DNA of 44,261 nucleotides from Massilia sp. MS-15 (GCF_020176695.1 NZ_JAIWIA010000002.1:1-44261), one strand, 5' to 3'. Shown: positions 32,091-44,083, counted from the stretch's first letter. Notes: generated from the letters alone by a model not told the origin. Translations and numbers: made by a program.

Positions 32091-33584
32091 ATGAACAGTG
32101 CCGTACAAGACCGTATTTCCACCGGCATCGCCGGCCTCGACGACATCCTGGGCGGTGGCCTGACGCCGCAGCGGATCTACCTGGTGGAGGGCTCGCCCGG
32201 TGCCGGCAAGACCACGCTCGGCCTGCAGTTCCTGCTCGACGGGGTGGCCAACCGGGAAAGCGGGCTGTACATCACGCTGTCCGAGACCGCCGACGAACTG
32301 GCGGCGGTGGCGGCCAGCCATGGCTGGGACATCGCCCCGCTCTCGGTCTATGAACTGGCAGGCGACGCCGACCTCGATCCCGATGCGCAGCAGTCGGTGT
32401 TCCACCCCTCCGAAGTGGAACTGGGCGAGACCACCCGCAACGTGATGGACCAGGTCGACGCCGTGCGTCCGGTGCGGGTGGTGTTCGACAGCCTGTCGGA
32501 GCTGCGCCTGCTGGCCCAGAACCCGCTGCGCTACCGGCGCCAGATCCTCGCCCTCAAGCAGTTCTTCGCCTCGCGTTCCTGCACCGTCCTGCTCCTCGAC
32601 GACAAGACCAGCCAGTCCGACCAGCACCTGCACAGCATCGCGCACGGCGTGATCAGCCTGGAGCAGATCGCCAAGGAATTCGGCAAGGAGCGCCGGCGCG
32701 TGAACATCGTCAAGATGCGCGGCATCCGCTTTCGCGGCGGCTACCACGACTACACGCTCGACACCGGCGGCATCACCATGTATCCGCGCCTGGTGGCGGC
32801 CGAGCACCTGCGCACTTTCGTGCCCACGGTACGCTCGACCGGCTCCGCAGGCATCGACGCCCTGCTCGGCGGCGGCCTGGTGCAGGGCACCAATACCCTG
32901 ATCGTCGGCCCATCCGGCATCGGCAAGACCACGCTCTCCACGCGCTGCCTGCTGAGCGCGCTGGAACGCGGCGAAGCCGCGTCCTTCTACCTGTTCGACG
33001 AGGGCCTGGGCACCTTCTTCGCGCGTAACGAGGCGATGGGCATGCAGCTGCAGCCCTTCCTCGACCAGGGCAAGCTGCGCATCCACCACATCGATCCGGC
33101 CGAGCTGTCGCCGGGCGAGTTCGCGCAGATGCTGCGCGACGCGGTCGAGCGCTCCGGCGTGAGCTTCATCGTGATCGACAGCCTGAATGCCTACCTGCAG
33201 GCGATGCCCGGCGAGCAGTACCTGATCCTGCAGATGCACGAGCTGCTGTCCTACCTGAACCAGCAGGGCGTCACCACGGTGCTGGTGCTGGGCCAGCACG
33301 GCATGGTCGGCGAGGTGAAGTCCGACGTCGACCTGAGCTACCTGAGCGACAGCACGGTCCTGATGCGTTTCTTCGAATCGAACGGCCGCCTGCGGCGCGC
33401 CGTCACCGTCATCAAGAGCCGCAGCGCCGAGCATGCGCTCACCATCCACGAATTGCAGCTGGGCGCCGAGGGCATCCGTGTCGGCGCGCCGCTGGAAGGC
33501 TTCGACGGCGTGCTTACCGGCCTGCCGAGCTACCGCGGCCTGACGCCGATGATGTCGGACCTGCCGGCCCATGGCGAGCGCTAG
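32091..33584 (+). CDS. KaiC-like double-domain ATPase
   Basis: A 497-residue protein with two RecA/KaiC domains. Domain I has Walker A GSPGAGKTT (34-42), Walker B VVFDSL (Asp133) and an acidic residue in LSETADE (Glu65, where KaiC has Glu-Glu). Domain II has GPSGIGKTT (273-281), VIDSL (Asp363) and FDEGLG (Glu304). The clock protein KaiC is phosphorylated on a neighbouring Ser-Thr pair in domain II; the aligned place here reads DLSYLSDS, i.e. Ser416-Tyr417. No kaiA or kaiB is nearby. ATG 32091 is chosen for its AGGTG site. It overlaps the next gene by 14 bp, so the ATPase and kinase probably act together. Clock function is not implied. Confidence 0.9.
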   Translation: MNSAVQDRISTGIAGLDDILGGGLTPQRIYLVEGSPGAGKTTLGLQFLLDGVANRESGLYITLSETADELAAVAASHGWDIAPLSVYELAGDADLDPDAQQSVFHPSEVELGETTRNVMDQVDAVRPVRVVFDSLSELRLLAQNPLRYRRQILALKQFFASRSCTVLLLDDKTSQSDQHLHSIAHGVISLEQIAKEFGKERRRVNIVKMRGIRFRGGYHDYTLDTGGITMYPRLVAAEHLRTFVPTVRSTGSAGIDALLGGGLVQGTNTLIVGPSGIGKTTLSTRCLLSALERGEAASFYLFDEGLGTFFARNEAMGMQLQPFLDQGKLRIHHIDPAELSPGEFAQMLRDAVERSGVSFIVIDSLNAYLQAMPGEQYLILQMHELLSYLNQQGVTTVLVLGQHGMVGEVKSDVDLSYLSDSTVLMRFFESNGRLRRAVTVIKSRSAEHALTIHELQLGAEGIRVGAPLEGFDGVLTGLPSYRGLTPMMSDLPAHGER

Positions 33585-35292
33585 CCCGCACGACGAACGC
33601 ATCGTGCTGCTCGCGCCGCGCGGGCGCGACGCCGAGGTCATGGGCGACATGCTGGTCCGGGACGGCGCGGCCTGCGCCACGGTCCCGGATTTTCCCGCCA
33701 TGGCCACCGCCATCGCAAAAGGCGCCGGCATGGCCATCGTGGCCGAGGAGGCGCTGCACGGGGCCGACCTGGCGCCGCTGCTGGCCTGGCTGGCGGCGCA
33801 GGAGCCGTGGTCTGATTTCCCCTTCGTGATCCTGCTCGGCAAGGCCACCGGCCCGGCCGCGGCCGGCGCGCGCGCCCGGCTCGAAGAACTGGGCAACATC
33901 ATCCTGCTCGAGCGTCCGCTGAACGTGCAGACCTTGCGCAGCGCGGCCAGTTCGGCCCTGCGCGCGCGGCGCCGCCAGTACCAGGCGCGCGACCTGCTGG
34001 CCGAGAGCGAGCGCACGGCGGCCCACCTGCAGCAGAGCCAGCAGGCCCTGCTCACGCTCAACGAGACCCTGGAATCGCGCATCGAGGAACGCACGCGGGC
34101 GCTGGCCGAGGCCAAGGACCGCCTGATGAACGAAATGATCGAGCGCGAGCGGGTGCAGCAGGCGATGGTCCAGTTCCAGAAGATGGAAGCGGTCGGACGC
34201 CTGACCGGCGGCATCGCGCACGACTTCAACAACCTGCTCAACGTGGTCCAGGGCAGCATGGACCTGATCCTGCTGCTGTCAAAAGACGAAACGGCGCGCG
34301 CGCGCGCCGAGATCGCACTGCGCGCCTGCCAGCGAGGCGGCAAGCTCACCAGCCAGCTGCTGGCCTTTGCACGCAAGCAGAACCTGGACCTGCATCCGGC
34401 CCCGGTGCAGGAACTGTTCGACGGCGTGCGCGAGCTGATCGCGGCCTCGCTCGGCTCGCGCATCGCCCTGCGCTTCGAGGTCGCGCCAGGCTGCGCGCAG
34501 GTGTTCGCGGACGCCAACCAGATGGAGATGGCGCTGCTGAACCTGGCCATCAATGCGCGCGACGCCATGGAGGACGGCGGCCGGCTGCTGTTCCAGGCCG
34601 CGAATGCCTGCCCGCCGGACGGCCTGCTGCCCGCGGCTGATTATGTGCGCATCGCGGTGTCCGACGACGGTCCGGGCATGCCACCCGAACTGGTGGCCAA
34701 GGTGTTCGAGCCCTTCTTTACCACCAAGGAAGTCGGCAAGGGTACCGGCCTGGGCCTGAGCCAGGTCTACGGCATGGCCCAGCAGTCGGGCGGCGCGGCG
34801 CGTATCCTGAGCCAGCCGGGGGACGGCACCACGGTCGAGATCTGGCTGCGCGCCTGGGACGGCGGCGAGGTCCTCGCGCCGCTTCCGGTGCCGGCCGCGG
34901 CCGCGGACACGCGGCCCGGCTCGCGCATCCTGGTGGTCGAAGACGACAACTTCGTGCGCGAGTCGATCGTGCTGTCGCTCGAAGCCTTCGGACACGCGGT
35001 GATCCAGGCCGCGGACGGCGAAGCCGCGCTGCGCGAACTGCGCCACGCGCGTCCGGACCTGATCATCACCGACTACCTGATGCCCGGCATCACTGGCGCC
35101 GAGCTGATGCAGCGCGCCCGTGCCGTCTTCCCCGGGATACCGATGATCATCGCCACCGGCTACGCCGACATGCAGGCGATCGACGCGGTGCTGGGCGAGG
35201 ACATCCTGCTGCGCAAGCCCTTCCAGCTGGCCGAACTGGCGCGCAGCGTCGAGCGCGCGCTCGGGCGCGGCGGGCCGCGGGCGGCGCTGTAG
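33571..35292 (+). CDS. Hybrid histidine kinase with degenerate N-terminal receiver
   Basis: 573 residues without signal peptide or membrane helix, so cytoplasmic. Residues 1-130 look like a receiver fold (ERIVLLAPRGRD, MAIVAEEAL, FVILLGK, ILLERPLN) but lack the phosphorylatable Asp (Glu59-Glu60 there) and the conserved Lys. A coiled coil (about 140-200) leads to the H-box GRLTGGIAHDFNN (His217), an ATPase domain with INARDAM, DDGPGM and GTGLGLSQVYG, and a true C-terminal receiver with Asp501 in LIITDYLMPG and Lys549. It overlaps the KaiC-like gene by 14 bp. There is no DNA-binding output; the receiver must pass the signal on or interact with partners. Confidence 0.92.
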   Translation: MASASPHDERIVLLAPRGRDAEVMGDMLVRDGAACATVPDFPAMATAIAKGAGMAIVAEEALHGADLAPLLAWLAAQEPWSDFPFVILLGKATGPAAAGARARLEELGNIILLERPLNVQTLRSAASSALRARRRQYQARDLLAESERTAAHLQQSQQALLTLNETLESRIEERTRALAEAKDRLMNEMIERERVQQAMVQFQKMEAVGRLTGGIAHDFNNLLNVVQGSMDLILLLSKDETARARAEIALRACQRGGKLTSQLLAFARKQNLDLHPAPVQELFDGVRELIAASLGSRIALRFEVAPGCAQVFADANQMEMALLNLAINARDAMEDGGRLLFQAANACPPDGLLPAADYVRIAVSDDGPGMPPELVAKVFEPFFTTKEVGKGTGLGLSQVYGMAQQSGGAARILSQPGDGTTVEIWLRAWDGGEVLAPLPVPAAAADTRPGSRILVVEDDNFVRESIVLSLEAFGHAVIQAADGEAALRELRHARPDLIITDYLMPGITGAELMQRARAVFPGIPMIIATGYADMQAIDAVLGEDILLRKPFQLAELARSVERALGRGGPRAAL

Positions 35293-35411
35293 CCTGCCGG
35301 GAAACCTGGCCATGTCGATCGCCCATGCGCATCGAGCTGGACGCCGCCGAAAACGACTCTATGCCACACTGGACGCATCGCCCCAAGGGCCATGCCATCC
35401 AGGAGCACATC

Positions 35412-35648
<237 letters not shown>

Positions 35649-35649
35649 G

Positions 35650-35748
35650 ATGTTCCTGTTCTTCTCGAACAAACTCGGCTGCCTTGGCTCGATCCTGGTG
35701 TCGGTGGTGCTGACCCTGCTCGTCCTGCTCCTGTTCGGCGTGCTGTAA
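35650..35748 (+). CDS. 32-residue hydrophobic membrane peptide
   Basis: ATG at 35650, stop TAA at 35746-35748, overlapping nothing but starting 1 bp after the preceding stop, so translation is probably coupled. The peptide begins MFLFFSNKLGCLGS and continues as one membrane helix of Val, Leu and Phe. No ribosome site of its own is obvious. Codon use is similar to that of its neighbours. It is shorter than most gene finders report. Function unknown. Confidence 0.6.
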   Translation: MFLFFSNKLGCLGSILVSVVLTLLVLLLFGVL

Positions 35749-35751
35749 GCC

Positions 35752-36003
35752 TTACTTCTTCAGCGCGCGCACGTAGGCCAGGACTTCTTCCTCGCGTCCC
35801 GCGCCCACCGCCTGGGCGGCGCTCATGCCGCCCAGCGCCGCGCGCGCCTCGTCCATCCAGGCGCTGGCCGCCTCGTCGCCACCCACGATGGCGCGCACCT
35901 CGTGCATCACCGTGTAGTAGGCCTGGACCTTGCGCGATTGCTGGCCGAAGCGCGCCTTGAGCGCCGCGAAGGCATCAAGGCTGAGTGGTTCGTCGTTCGC
36001 CAT
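35752..36003 (-). CDS. Small cytoplasmic protein, ParS/MbcA-like C terminus
   Basis: An 83-residue, mostly helical protein. The C-terminal part WMDEARAALGGMSAAQAVGAGREEEVLAYVRAL resembles the toxin-binding domain of Xre/MbcA/ParS antitoxins (W-x(n)-LGG-x-P/S-L/A), but no helix-turn-helix part or RES-type toxin is present. The resemblance is by eye and weak. It begins 9 bp after the LivK-type gene on the same strand and is therefore cotranscribed with it. Confidence 0.6.
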   Translation of the reverse strand: MANDEPLSLDAFAALKARFGQQSRKVQAYYTVMHEVRAIVGGDEAASAWMDEARAALGGMSAAQAVGAGREEEVLAYVRALKK

Positions 36004-36012
36004 GGCCGCTTC

Positions 36013-37140
36013 CTATTTGGTGACGGCCAGCATCGCGCGCCTGCCGCCCTTGAAGGTGTACAGCGTGATGGTGCCGTCGCGGATGTCGCCGCGCGCATCG
36101 AAGGCGATCGGCCCGGTCACGCCCTTGTACTGGATCTTCGCCAGCACCGGCAGGTATTTCGCGGGCTGCGCCGACCCGGCCTTCACCATCGCCTCGGCCA
36201 TGGTCATTACCGCGTCGTAGGCATAAGGCGCGTTGATCTGCACCTCGATCCCGAAGCGCTTCTTGTAGTCCGCACGGAAGCGCTCCATGCCGGCCCGGGC
36301 CTCGCCCTGCACCCCGCCCGCTTCGGCGCACACCACCTGGCCGTCCAGCATGGTGCCGCCAGAGAGCTTGTGGATCTCGTCCGAACAGATGCCATCGCCA
36401 CCCATCATGCGCACGTTCATGCCGAGCTGCTTCATCTGGCGCAGCATCGGACCGGCGGTCGCGCTCATGCCGCCAAAGAACACCAGGTCCGGCTTGCTGG
36501 CGCGGATGCGCGTGATGATGGCGGAAAAATCGGTTGCCTTGTCGTTCGTGAATTCCCTGGCGACGACCGTGCCGCCCTGGCGCTGCAGGCTGCGCGCGAA
36601 CTCCGTGACCAGGCCCTGGCCATAGGCGGTGCGGTCGTCCACCACGGCGACCCGCCTGGCCTTCATGTTTTTCGTCGCGTAGCTGCCCAGCGCCTGGCCC
36701 AGCTGCACGTCGTTGGCCACCACGCGGAAGGTGGTGTTGAAGCCCTGCCGCGTGTACATCGGCGAGGTGGACGAGGGCGAAATCTGCGGGATGCCGGCCG
36801 CGTGGTAGATCTTCGAGGCCGGGATCGTGGTGCCCGAGGTCTCGTGGCCGACCATGCCGTTGATCTTCGCATCCACCAGCTTCTGGGCCACGGCGGTGGC
36901 CTGTTTCGGCTCGCCCGCGTCGTCCTCGGCGACCAGCTCGAAACGGACCTTCCTGCCGCCGATGCTGGCGCCCTTCGCATTGAGCGCCTCGATGGCCATG
37001 CGCGCGCCGTTCTCGGTGTCCTTGCCGAAGTAGGCCACTGGCCCGGTCACGGCGGCCGCATGGCCGATCCGCACGACTTCCTGGGCCGGGGCCAGGCCGG
37101 CTGCCGCCAGGCCAGCCAGCAAGACTGCTTGCTTCTTCAT
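36013..37140 (-). CDS. LivK-type branched-chain amino acid ABC binding protein
   Basis: A 375-residue periplasmic binding protein (signal peptide MKKQAVLLAGLAAAGLAPAQ). The family pattern VRIGHAAAVTGPVAYFGKDTENGARMAIEALNAKG, GMVGHETSGTTIPAS and PQISPSSTSPMYT is clear; the ligand could be Leu/Ile/Val or a related compound. The genes for the two permeases and two ATPases (livHMGF) are not adjacent. AGAGGA lies six bases upstream of the start. It is the first gene of a two-gene unit and divergent from the PAS hybrid kinase. Confidence 0.92.
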   Translation of the reverse strand: MKKQAVLLAGLAAAGLAPAQEVVRIGHAAAVTGPVAYFGKDTENGARMAIEALNAKGASIGGRKVRFELVAEDDAGEPKQATAVAQKLVDAKINGMVGHETSGTTIPASKIYHAAGIPQISPSSTSPMYTRQGFNTTFRVVANDVQLGQALGSYATKNMKARRVAVVDDRTAYGQGLVTEFARSLQRQGGTVVAREFTNDKATDFSAIITRIRASKPDLVFFGGMSATAGPMLRQMKQLGMNVRMMGGDGICSDEIHKLSGGTMLDGQVVCAEAGGVQGEARAGMERFRADYKKRFGIEVQINAPYAYDAVMTMAEAMVKAGSAQPAKYLPVLAKIQYKGVTGPIAFDARGDIRDGTITLYTFKGGRRAMLAVTK

Positions 37141-37247
37141 CGATTCCTCTACAATCCGGTAAGGGCCTGTGGCCCTGGTAAGCAAATATGCCATTCTACC
37201 GCCTGCGGGAGCGATGCCGGGCGCCCAGCCGCCTCTCCCTCCGCAAC

Positions 37248-37265
37248 TGACACTCATATCTGTCA
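37248..37265. promoter_or_regulatory. Inverted repeat between LivK-type gene and PAS kinase
   Basis: TGACA-N8-TGTCA in the 276-bp divergent region; the inner bases CTCATATC are nearly symmetric too. It is a candidate operator. TATGCT at 37268-37273 could be a -10 for the kinase gene, with CTGACA at 37247-37252 as a -35, although the 15-bp spacing is short. Confidence 0.35.
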
Positions 37266-37416
37266 AATATGCTATGGTTTGCGCTTGTCACCGAGCTAGC
37301 CCGGCTTTCCCGCTTCCCTTCGGTCCCCGATCCAGGCCGGTCGGCTCACACACGACAATCATGCCGGGCTTGCGGCAGCCCGCGACTGGCAATCCACGTC
37401 AATGAAAGAGGGAAGT

Positions 37417-39780
<2,364 letters not shown>

Positions 39781-39792
<12 letters not shown>

Positions 39793-41157
39793 CACTTCCG
39801 GGAAGCAGACGGTGGCCGACAGGCCGCCCAGGCGCTCCGAGCGGCCCAGCGCCAGGGTGGCGCCGTGGCGTTCGGCGATGGCCTTGATGATCGCCAGTCC
39901 CAGCCCGCTGCCGGCCGCTTCGCTGCCGGCCACGCGGTAGAAGCGGTCGAACACGCGCTCGCGTTCCTCGGGCGGAATGCCCGGGCCACTGTCCTCGACC
40001 GTCACGGTCACGCCGCAGCCCGCCCCGGCGCCGTCCTTGCCGGCCTGGCTGCGCACCGAGATGTCGGCGGTGCCGCCGGCCGGGGTGTACTTGATCGCGT
40101 TGTCGACCAGGTTGCGCAGCAGGATGTGCAGCGCGTCCGGCTGCCCCTCGACGGTGGCGGCATCGGCCTGGTGGATGCCGACGTCCACGCCTTTCGCAGC
40201 CGCCACGCCGGCCAGTTCGGCCACGGTGCGGCGCGCCAGCTCGGCCAGGTCGACCGGACGGGCGCTGGCCCCGGTGGCGGCGGCTTCCTGGCGCGCCAGC
40301 ACCAGCAACTGCTCGACCAGGCGGGTGGCGCGGTCGATGCCGGCGGTCAGGCGCGACACGGCCAGCTTGCGCGCCTCGAGCGATTCGGCGCGCTCCAGGC
40401 TCTGGGCCTGCAGGCGCAGGGCCGCCAGCGGCGTGCGCAGTTCGTGGGCGGCGTCGGCCACGAAGGTCTGCTGGGCGTCGAAGGCGGTCTTCACACGCCC
40501 GAACAGCAGGTTCAGTTCCTGTACCAGCGGCCGCACCTCGTCGGGCAGGCCGGCTTCCGACACCGGCGACAAGTCGTCGGCCTGGCGCGAGGCCACCTGC
40601 GAGCGCACCCGCGCCACCGGTTCCAGCGAGCCGCTCACGATCCACCACACCACCAGCATCAGGATCGGCATCATCACCGCGATCGGTCCCAGGGTACGCA
40701 GGGCCAGGTTGCCGGCCATGTTGCGGCGCACGGCCAGGTCCTGGGCTACCTGCACGGTCTGGTTTTCGGCCTGGATCGAGAACACCCGGTACACGGTGTT
40801 GTTGGCCTTGACGTTGGAGAAGCCCAGCACCGCGCGCTGCGGCAGCTTGGCGCGCGAGACGCTGTGGAATACCTGCACCCCGTCGGGAGACCACATCTGC
40901 ACCACCATGTCGTCGTTGCCGCCGGTCTCGCTCTTGGCCTCCAGCCGCTGCTGCGCCTCGGTGTTCGACAGCGGAGTGCTCGAGCGCAGCGACAGCGCCA
41001 TCTGCTGCATGTGGTAGTCGAAGATCTGGTCGGCGTCCTCGCGCGCGGTGCGGTAGGCGATCGCGCCCTGCGCCAGCGCGGCCATGGTGATCGCCGCCAG
41101 CAGGAACCACAACAGACGCCCGCGCAGCGAATGGGTCATCCGGGGCCGCAGTTTCAT
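39781..41157 (-). CDS. QseC-like sensor histidine kinase
   Basis: 458 residues. Membrane helices at about 13-35 and 157-175 enclose a periplasmic sensor domain of about 120 residues. A HAMP-like linker follows, then the H-box FVADAAHELRTPLAALRL (His238), NAIKYTP, and the ATP-lid DSGPGIPPEERERVFDRFYR and GSGLGLAIIKAIAERHG. This is the EnvZ/QseC class. It overlaps the response regulator gene by 4 bp and should phosphorylate that protein. The signal is unknown. Confidence 0.93.
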
Positions 41158-41816
41158 GCCTTGGGCACCATGTAGCCGACGCCGCGCACGTTCTGGATCA
41201 AGTCGCTGCCGAGCTTCTTGCGCAGGCCGTGGATGTAGACCTCGACCGCGTTGCTGGACACTTCATCGCGCCAGCTGTACAGCTTTTCTTCGAGCTGGGC
41301 GCGCGACAGCACGGCCCCGGGCCGCGCCACCAGGGCTTCCAGCACCGCCCACTCGCGCGCCGAGAGCGCCACGTTGGCGCCGTCCACCATCACTTCGCGG
41401 GTGACCGGGTTGACCGAGATGTTCTTGTACTCGAACACCGGTTCGGCGCGCCCGGCGGCGCGGCGCAGCAGCGCGCGGATGCGCGCCAGCAGTTCATCGA
41501 GATCGTAGGGCTTGAGGACGTAGTCGTCGGCGCCGGCATCCAGGCCGGCGATGCGCTGGGCCACCGAGTCGCGCGCGGTGGCGACCAGCACCGGGGTGCG
41601 GTCCTTGCGCGCGCGCATCGAGCGCAGCACTTCCAGGCCATCCTTGCGCGGCAGGCCCAGGTCGAGCAGGACCAGGTCGTAGTTCTGGTTCTGCAGCAGG
41701 GCCGTGTCGGCCATCTCGCCGTCCTTGACCCAGTCGACGGCATAGTGCTCGGCCCTGAGCAGGTCGAGCACCACTTCGCCGATCATCGTATCGTCTTCCA
41801 CCAGCAATAGGCGCAT
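41154..41816 (-). CDS. QseB/OmpR family response regulator
   Basis: A 220-residue regulator. The receiver domain has the acidic pair Glu7-Asp8-Asp9, phospho-acceptor Asp52 in LLDLGLPRKDG and Lys102 in YVLKPYD. The C-terminal winged helix ends with VEVYIHGLRKKLGSDLIQNVRGVGYM, the usual DNA-recognition and wing part. The first gene of a coupled pair with the kinase. It lies 47 bp behind the Deg protease gene on the same strand, so all three may be cotranscribed. Confidence 0.94.
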   Translation of the reverse strand: MRLLLVEDDTMIGEVVLDLLRAEHYAVDWVKDGEMADTALLQNQNYDLVLLDLGLPRKDGLEVLRSMRARKDRTPVLVATARDSVAQRIAGLDAGADDYVLKPYDLDELLARIRALLRRAAGRAEPVFEYKNISVNPVTREVMVDGANVALSAREWAVLEALVARPGAVLSRAQLEEKLYSWRDEVSSNAVEVYIHGLRKKLGSDLIQNVRGVGYMVPKA

Positions 41817-41863
41817 ACATTCCTCGTTGTTGACACCGTGCCGGTGGCGGACGCTTTGCCTCC

Positions 41864-43384
41864 TCAGCCGATCCGCACCGGAATGAAGATTTTGGCATCC
41901 CCGCGCTGGATCAGCAAGGCCACTGATTTGGAGGCCTTGCCCATCACGTCGCGCACCTGCTCGACCGAGTTGACCGGGCGGCCGTTGATCGAGATGAGCA
42001 CGTCGCCCGGCTCGACGCCGGCCATCGCTGCCGCGCCGGCCGCATCCTCGATCAACAGGCCGGTGGCGATGCCGCTCTGGCGGCGCTCGATCGGCTCGAG
42101 CGGACGCAGGGCCAGTCCGAGCTTGGCGCCGCCGTCGGACGACTGGGCCAGCTCTTCCTGTGGCGCGCGCCTGGCTTTCTCGTTGGCGTCGCCCAGGGTC
42201 GCGTCGATGCGCACCAGCTTGCCGTCGCGCCAGACGTCGAGGCTGGCACGCTCGCCCGGCCGCGACAGCGCGATGATGCTCGACAGATCGCCGTAGGACA
42301 CGATCGCCTTGCCGTTCACGCGGCGGATGACGTCGCCGGATTTCAGGCCGGCGCGCTCGGCCGGGCTGCCCCGTTCGACGCTCGAGACCAGCGCGCCTTC
42401 GGGCGAATCGAGGCGGAAGGAATCGGCGAAGGCCTGGCCGACTTCCTGCACGTTCACGCCCAGCTTGGCGTGCTGCGCCTTGCCGGTGGCGATGATCTGG
42501 TCCTTGATCTTGACCGCGACGTCGATCGGGATCGCGAACGACAGGCCCTGGTAGCCGCCGGTCTGGCTGTAGATCTGCGAGTTGATGCCGACCACTTCAC
42601 CGCGCGTGTTGAACAGCGGACCGCCCGAGTTGCCCGGGTTGACCGCGACGTCGGTCTGGATGAAGGGCACCACGCCGTCCTGCAGCGAGCGGCCGGTGGC
42701 GCTCACCACGCCGGCGGTGACGGTGCTTTCCAGGCCATAGGGCGAACCAATGGCCAGCACCCACTCGCCCACCAGCAGGGAACGCGACTGGCCGAGCGGC
42801 ACGGTCGGCAGGTTTTTCGCGTCGATCTTCAGCACGGCCACGTCGGTGCGCGGGTCGGCACCCAGCACCTTGGCGCGGAATTCGCGGCGGTCCTGCAGCT
42901 TGACGGTGACTTCATCGGCGCCCTGCACCACGTGGGCATTGGTCAGGATGACGCCGTCCGGGCTTACAATAAAGCCCGATCCGGCGCCGGAAACGGGAGC
43001 CGGCGCGTCCCGGCCGCCGAAGCGCGGGTCCTGGAACTGCCGGAAGAATTCATACAGGGGATGGCCTGGCGGGATCTGCGGCATGTTGCCGCGGTTCGCG
43101 GTCTTCATGCCGCCGACCACGCGGATGTTCACCACCGCCTTGCCGTTCTGCGAGGCGATGCGGGTGAAGTCGGGCAGGGTCACGGTGGCGGCCGGGGTGG
43201 CCGCTGCGACAGCGGGTGCCGGCGCCGCGGCCGGCGCCGGTGCAGCGGCTGCCGCCGTTTCGGCTGCGACGTTGTTGTGGTTGACGGCAAGCGCACCGAC
43301 CGCTCCGCCGATGACGCCCGCGGCACACAGGGCCAGCGTGAGGCGTTTGGCAGTGATGGCAGTGACGGCACCTTCGTTACGCAT
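41864..43384 (-). CDS. Do family periplasmic serine endopeptidase (DegQ/MucD-like)
   Basis: 506 residues. A long N-terminal hydrophobic signal or anchor (about 13-34) leads to an Ala/Pro-rich linker (42-67), then the trypsin-like domain with His151 (TNAHVV), Asp181 (TDVAVLKID) and Ser253 (GNSGGPLF), and two PDZ domains (about 330-420 and 430-500). It acts on misfolded envelope proteins. AGGAG lies seven bases upstream of ATG 43384. Because the two-component pair follows on the same strand, it may be linked to their response. Confidence 0.94.
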   Translation of the reverse strand: MRNEGAVTAITAKRLTLALCAAGVIGGAVGALAVNHNNVAAETAAAAAPAPAAAPAPAVAAATPAATVTLPDFTRIASQNGKAVVNIRVVGGMKTANRGNMPQIPPGHPLYEFFRQFQDPRFGGRDAPAPVSGAGSGFIVSPDGVILTNAHVVQGADEVTVKLQDRREFRAKVLGADPRTDVAVLKIDAKNLPTVPLGQSRSLLVGEWVLAIGSPYGLESTVTAGVVSATGRSLQDGVVPFIQTDVAVNPGNSGGPLFNTRGEVVGINSQIYSQTGGYQGLSFAIPIDVAVKIKDQIIATGKAQHAKLGVNVQEVGQAFADSFRLDSPEGALVSSVERGSPAERAGLKSGDVIRRVNGKAIVSYGDLSSIIALSRPGERASLDVWRDGKLVRIDATLGDANEKARRAPQEELAQSSDGGAKLGLALRPLEPIERRQSGIATGLLIEDAAGAAAMAGVEPGDVLISINGRPVNSVEQVRDVMGKASKSVALLIQRGDAKIFIPVRIG

Positions 43385-43529
43385 TATGTGCTCCTGATGG
43401 AAAATGGTTGACCGATGTTGGTATCTATCGATGAGCATAGTGTCCCAAAGCTGGCTTAGAACATGCTTAAGCTGGCAATGCGCTGGCAATGCGCCGGCCA
43501 GGTCCGGCCCTGGGTGAAGCCCCATCATC

Positions 43530-43556
43530 AAAAAGGGCGCCCCGCGGGACGCCCTT
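43530..43556 (-). terminator. Terminator of the hsp20 gene
   Basis: AAGGGCG (43533-43539) pairs with CGCCCTT (43550-43556). On the minus strand the stem is followed by TTTTT (A-run 43530-43534 on the plus strand), 40 bp past the hsp20 stop. Confidence 0.85.
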
Positions 43557-43595
43557 CTTTCACACTACTTCCTGCTACCTCGGGCGTTCAGTGCC

Positions 43596-44078
43596 TCAGG
43601 CGGCTTCGCGCTGTTCCAGCGCCTGGACGGTGCCGGTGCTGGCGATGCTGTCCTTGGCGTCGCCAACGTGCGCGTCTGCGATGGCGATCTTGCGCGGCTT
43701 GAAGGCTTCCGGCACTTCACGCACCAGTTCGATGGTGAGCATGCCGTTGTCGAACGAGGCACCGGTGACCTTCACGTGGTTCGCCAGCTGGAAGCGCTGT
43801 TCGAAGTCGCGGGCGGCGATGCCGCGGTGCAGGTAGGTGCGCTGGGCGTCGTCCTTCTGCTTGCGGCCGGTGACGTGCAGGGTGTCGCGCTCGGTCACGA
43901 TTTCCACTTCATCGCGGGTGAAGCCGGCCAGGGCCATCACGATGCGGTAGTGATCCTCGCTCACCAGTTCGATGTTGTACGGCGGGTAGCTCGGCTCGCC
44001 GCGCTGCTCGAGCAGGCTGGCCAGGCGATCGAAACCGATGGCGGAACGGTACAGGGGAGTCAGGTCGAAAGTACGCAT
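43596..44078 (-). CDS. Hsp20/IbpA-type small heat shock protein
   Basis: A 160-residue alpha-crystallin family chaperone that binds unfolded proteins. The N-terminal MRTFDLTPLYRSAIGFDRLASLL is the IbpA/IbpB signature. The crystallin domain follows (PPYNIELVSEDHYRIVMALAGFTRDEVEI to GASFDNGMLTIELVREVPE). The C-terminal tail is longer than in IbpA. The start 44078 is the canonical one, with AAGGAT as ribosome site nine bases upstream. A sigma-32-like promoter and a foldable leader lie upstream, so both transcription and translation should respond to heat. Confidence 0.95.
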   Translation of the reverse strand: MRTFDLTPLYRSAIGFDRLASLLEQRGEPSYPPYNIELVSEDHYRIVMALAGFTRDEVEIVTERDTLHVTGRKQKDDAQRTYLHRGIAARDFEQRFQLANHVKVTGASFDNGMLTIELVREVPEAFKPRKIAIADAHVGDAKDSIASTGTVQALEQREAA

Positions 44079-44083
44079 GATGG

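Noticed and set aside
31953..34568. An 871-codon minus-strand frame across the KaiC operon
   Set aside because: Its product is a Ser/Arg/Ala-rich shadow without any domain, opposite two well-recognised genes.
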